A stretch of DNA of 64,000 nt from Saprospiraceae bacterium. Lineage in GTDB: Bacteria; Bacteroidota; Bacteroidia; Chitinophagales; Saprospiraceae. Shown in pieces: positions 63,483 to 64,000 of the stretch; within the stretch, counting starts at the first letter, position 1, and each line of letters opens with the position of its first letter. The stretch lies in contig JADKAA010000029.1 of the NCBI GenBank assembly GCA_016715465.1, positions 930,001-994,000 on the forward strand, written 5' to 3'. Both the position numbers and the translations under genes were made by a program. The notes below the pieces were generated by a model. It ran no database searches. It worked only from the letters and a program-made list of their open reading frames with translations, and was not told where the DNA came from.

Positions 63483-64000
63483 ATGAAAAACATTATACCG
63501 TTTCTTCTAATTTTTACGCATCAATTTTCGTTTGCCCAACTGGCTCCGGATTTTACCGTCACCGACACCGACAACCAGGTTCATAAGTTGTATGACGACT
63601 ATCTCAATCAGGGCAAGGTCGTTGTGCTCAAAGTCTTTTTTGTGAATTGTCCCCCCTGTAACGCCATTGCCACAGCGGTTCAACAGAAATATGTGGACTG
63701 GGGCAGCGGCAACGGAAATGTGCAGTTCATTGAAATGACCAATAAAATTGGCGATACCAACCCATACGTCATTGGCTACAAAAATATGCACGGCCTTACT
63801 TTTCCCAGCATAAGTGCGGATGGTGGTGCCCTAAATGCCATCATACCCTATACCAACGGAACCTTTGGACTTTGGTCAGGAACGCCGCTCTTTGCGGTCA
63901 TTGCACCCAATAAAACGGTACACTATGATGTACTCTTTAGTAACCTGAGTGCAGTGATTGAACTTGCCGGAGGGTCGATGGCTGCACCCCCCACTTCAGT
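63483..64000 (+). CDS. Secreted thioredoxin-like protein (partial, runs off the window end)
   Basis: The frame is open from ATG 63483 to the end of the window, 172 codons so far. It has a signal peptide (MKNIIPFLLIFTHQFSFAQ) and a TlpA/redoxin start LAPDFTVTDTDNQVHKLYDDYLNQGKVVVLKVFFVNCPPCNAIA with a CPPC redox pair at about residues 57-60. The middle is unusual for a plain TlpA because of a long loop rich in Gly and Asn (WGSGNGNVQF, FGLWSGTPLF). It is probably a periplasmic or T9SS-exported disulfide oxidoreductase; the C-terminus needed to judge this is outside the window. Confidence 0.85.
   Translation, partial: MKNIIPFLLIFTHQFSFAQLAPDFTVTDTDNQVHKLYDDYLNQGKVVVLKVFFVNCPPCNAIATAVQQKYVDWGSGNGNVQFIEMTNKIGDTNPYVIGYKNMHGLTFPSISADGGALNAIIPYTNGTFGLWSGTPLFAVIAPNKTVHYDVLFSNLSAVIELAGGSMAAPPTS

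Overview
The window is a chromosomal segment of a Bacteroidota bacterium, most likely of the Saprospiria type. The evidence is: secreted proteins with type IX secretion (T9SS) C-terminal sorting domains (2912-6520, 44426-46465, 58249-63204); a FecI/FecR/TonB-receptor regulatory cascade; GWxTD, DUF2911 and MbnP proteins; a Bat (aerotolerance-type) operon; a short SRP RNA of the Bacteroidota form; and promoters with a TAnnTTTG -7 box. No phage, insertion sequence, CRISPR array, tRNA or rRNA was found. It reads as ordinary core and accessory chromosome.

Layout. 1-2750 holds the end of a damaged type I restriction subunit gene (hsdR). 2912-6520 is a secreted GH13 alpha-glucan enzyme. 6576-7632 is a repeat-rich intergenic stretch in which a small four-helix-bundle gene lies between two G-rich heptad tracts of opposite orientation, one with 46 perfect units. 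7691-15769 is a leftward block: ftsK, a lipoprotein, a sugar MFS transporter, a GWxTD protein, another lipoprotein, and a ferredoxin with its NADP reductase. 16015-18559 has a small lipoprotein, a methylmalonyl-CoA-mutase-like small subunit and a stand-alone MoxR ATPase. 18703-23615 is an MbnP lipoprotein followed by an ECF sigma factor, FecR anti-sigma factor and TonB-dependent receptor, then a hairpin-rich gap. 24152-25596 is a DinB/TetR/thioesterase operon with a palindromic operator. Next come a PhoD phosphatase, Hsp20, a DUF4442 protein, rmlC-rmlD, the 2-oxoglutarate dehydrogenase E2 gene, a transaldolase, the SRP RNA, and an MBOAT/SGNH acylation pair.

35284-44371 is the largest functional unit: a tightly packed, translationally coupled Bat operon (MoxR, unknown secreted protein, DUF58, membrane protein, BatA, BatB, TPR BatC, small BatD-like protein, BatD). 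44426-58218 carries a T9SS adhesin-like protein, an orphan HicB-like gene, a DUF1080 / beta-propeller-cytochrome pair, a class III aminotransferase, a VOC and a broken AHSA1 gene, a DUF2911 protein, a membrane protein, ClpB and a GNAT acetyltransferase. The window ends with a giant M43 metalloprotease and the start of a secreted thioredoxin-like protein.

Two points matter most. First, at least seven genes carry reading-frame lesions, mostly one-base changes in homopolymer runs with conserved protein sequence continuing in the next frame. This looks more like consensus sequence error than mass gene decay and affects how those genes should be read. Second, the dispersed GGGRNNA heptads, especially the 46-unit array with a two-letter variant pattern beside the four-helix-bundle gene, are the structure least explained by known annotation.
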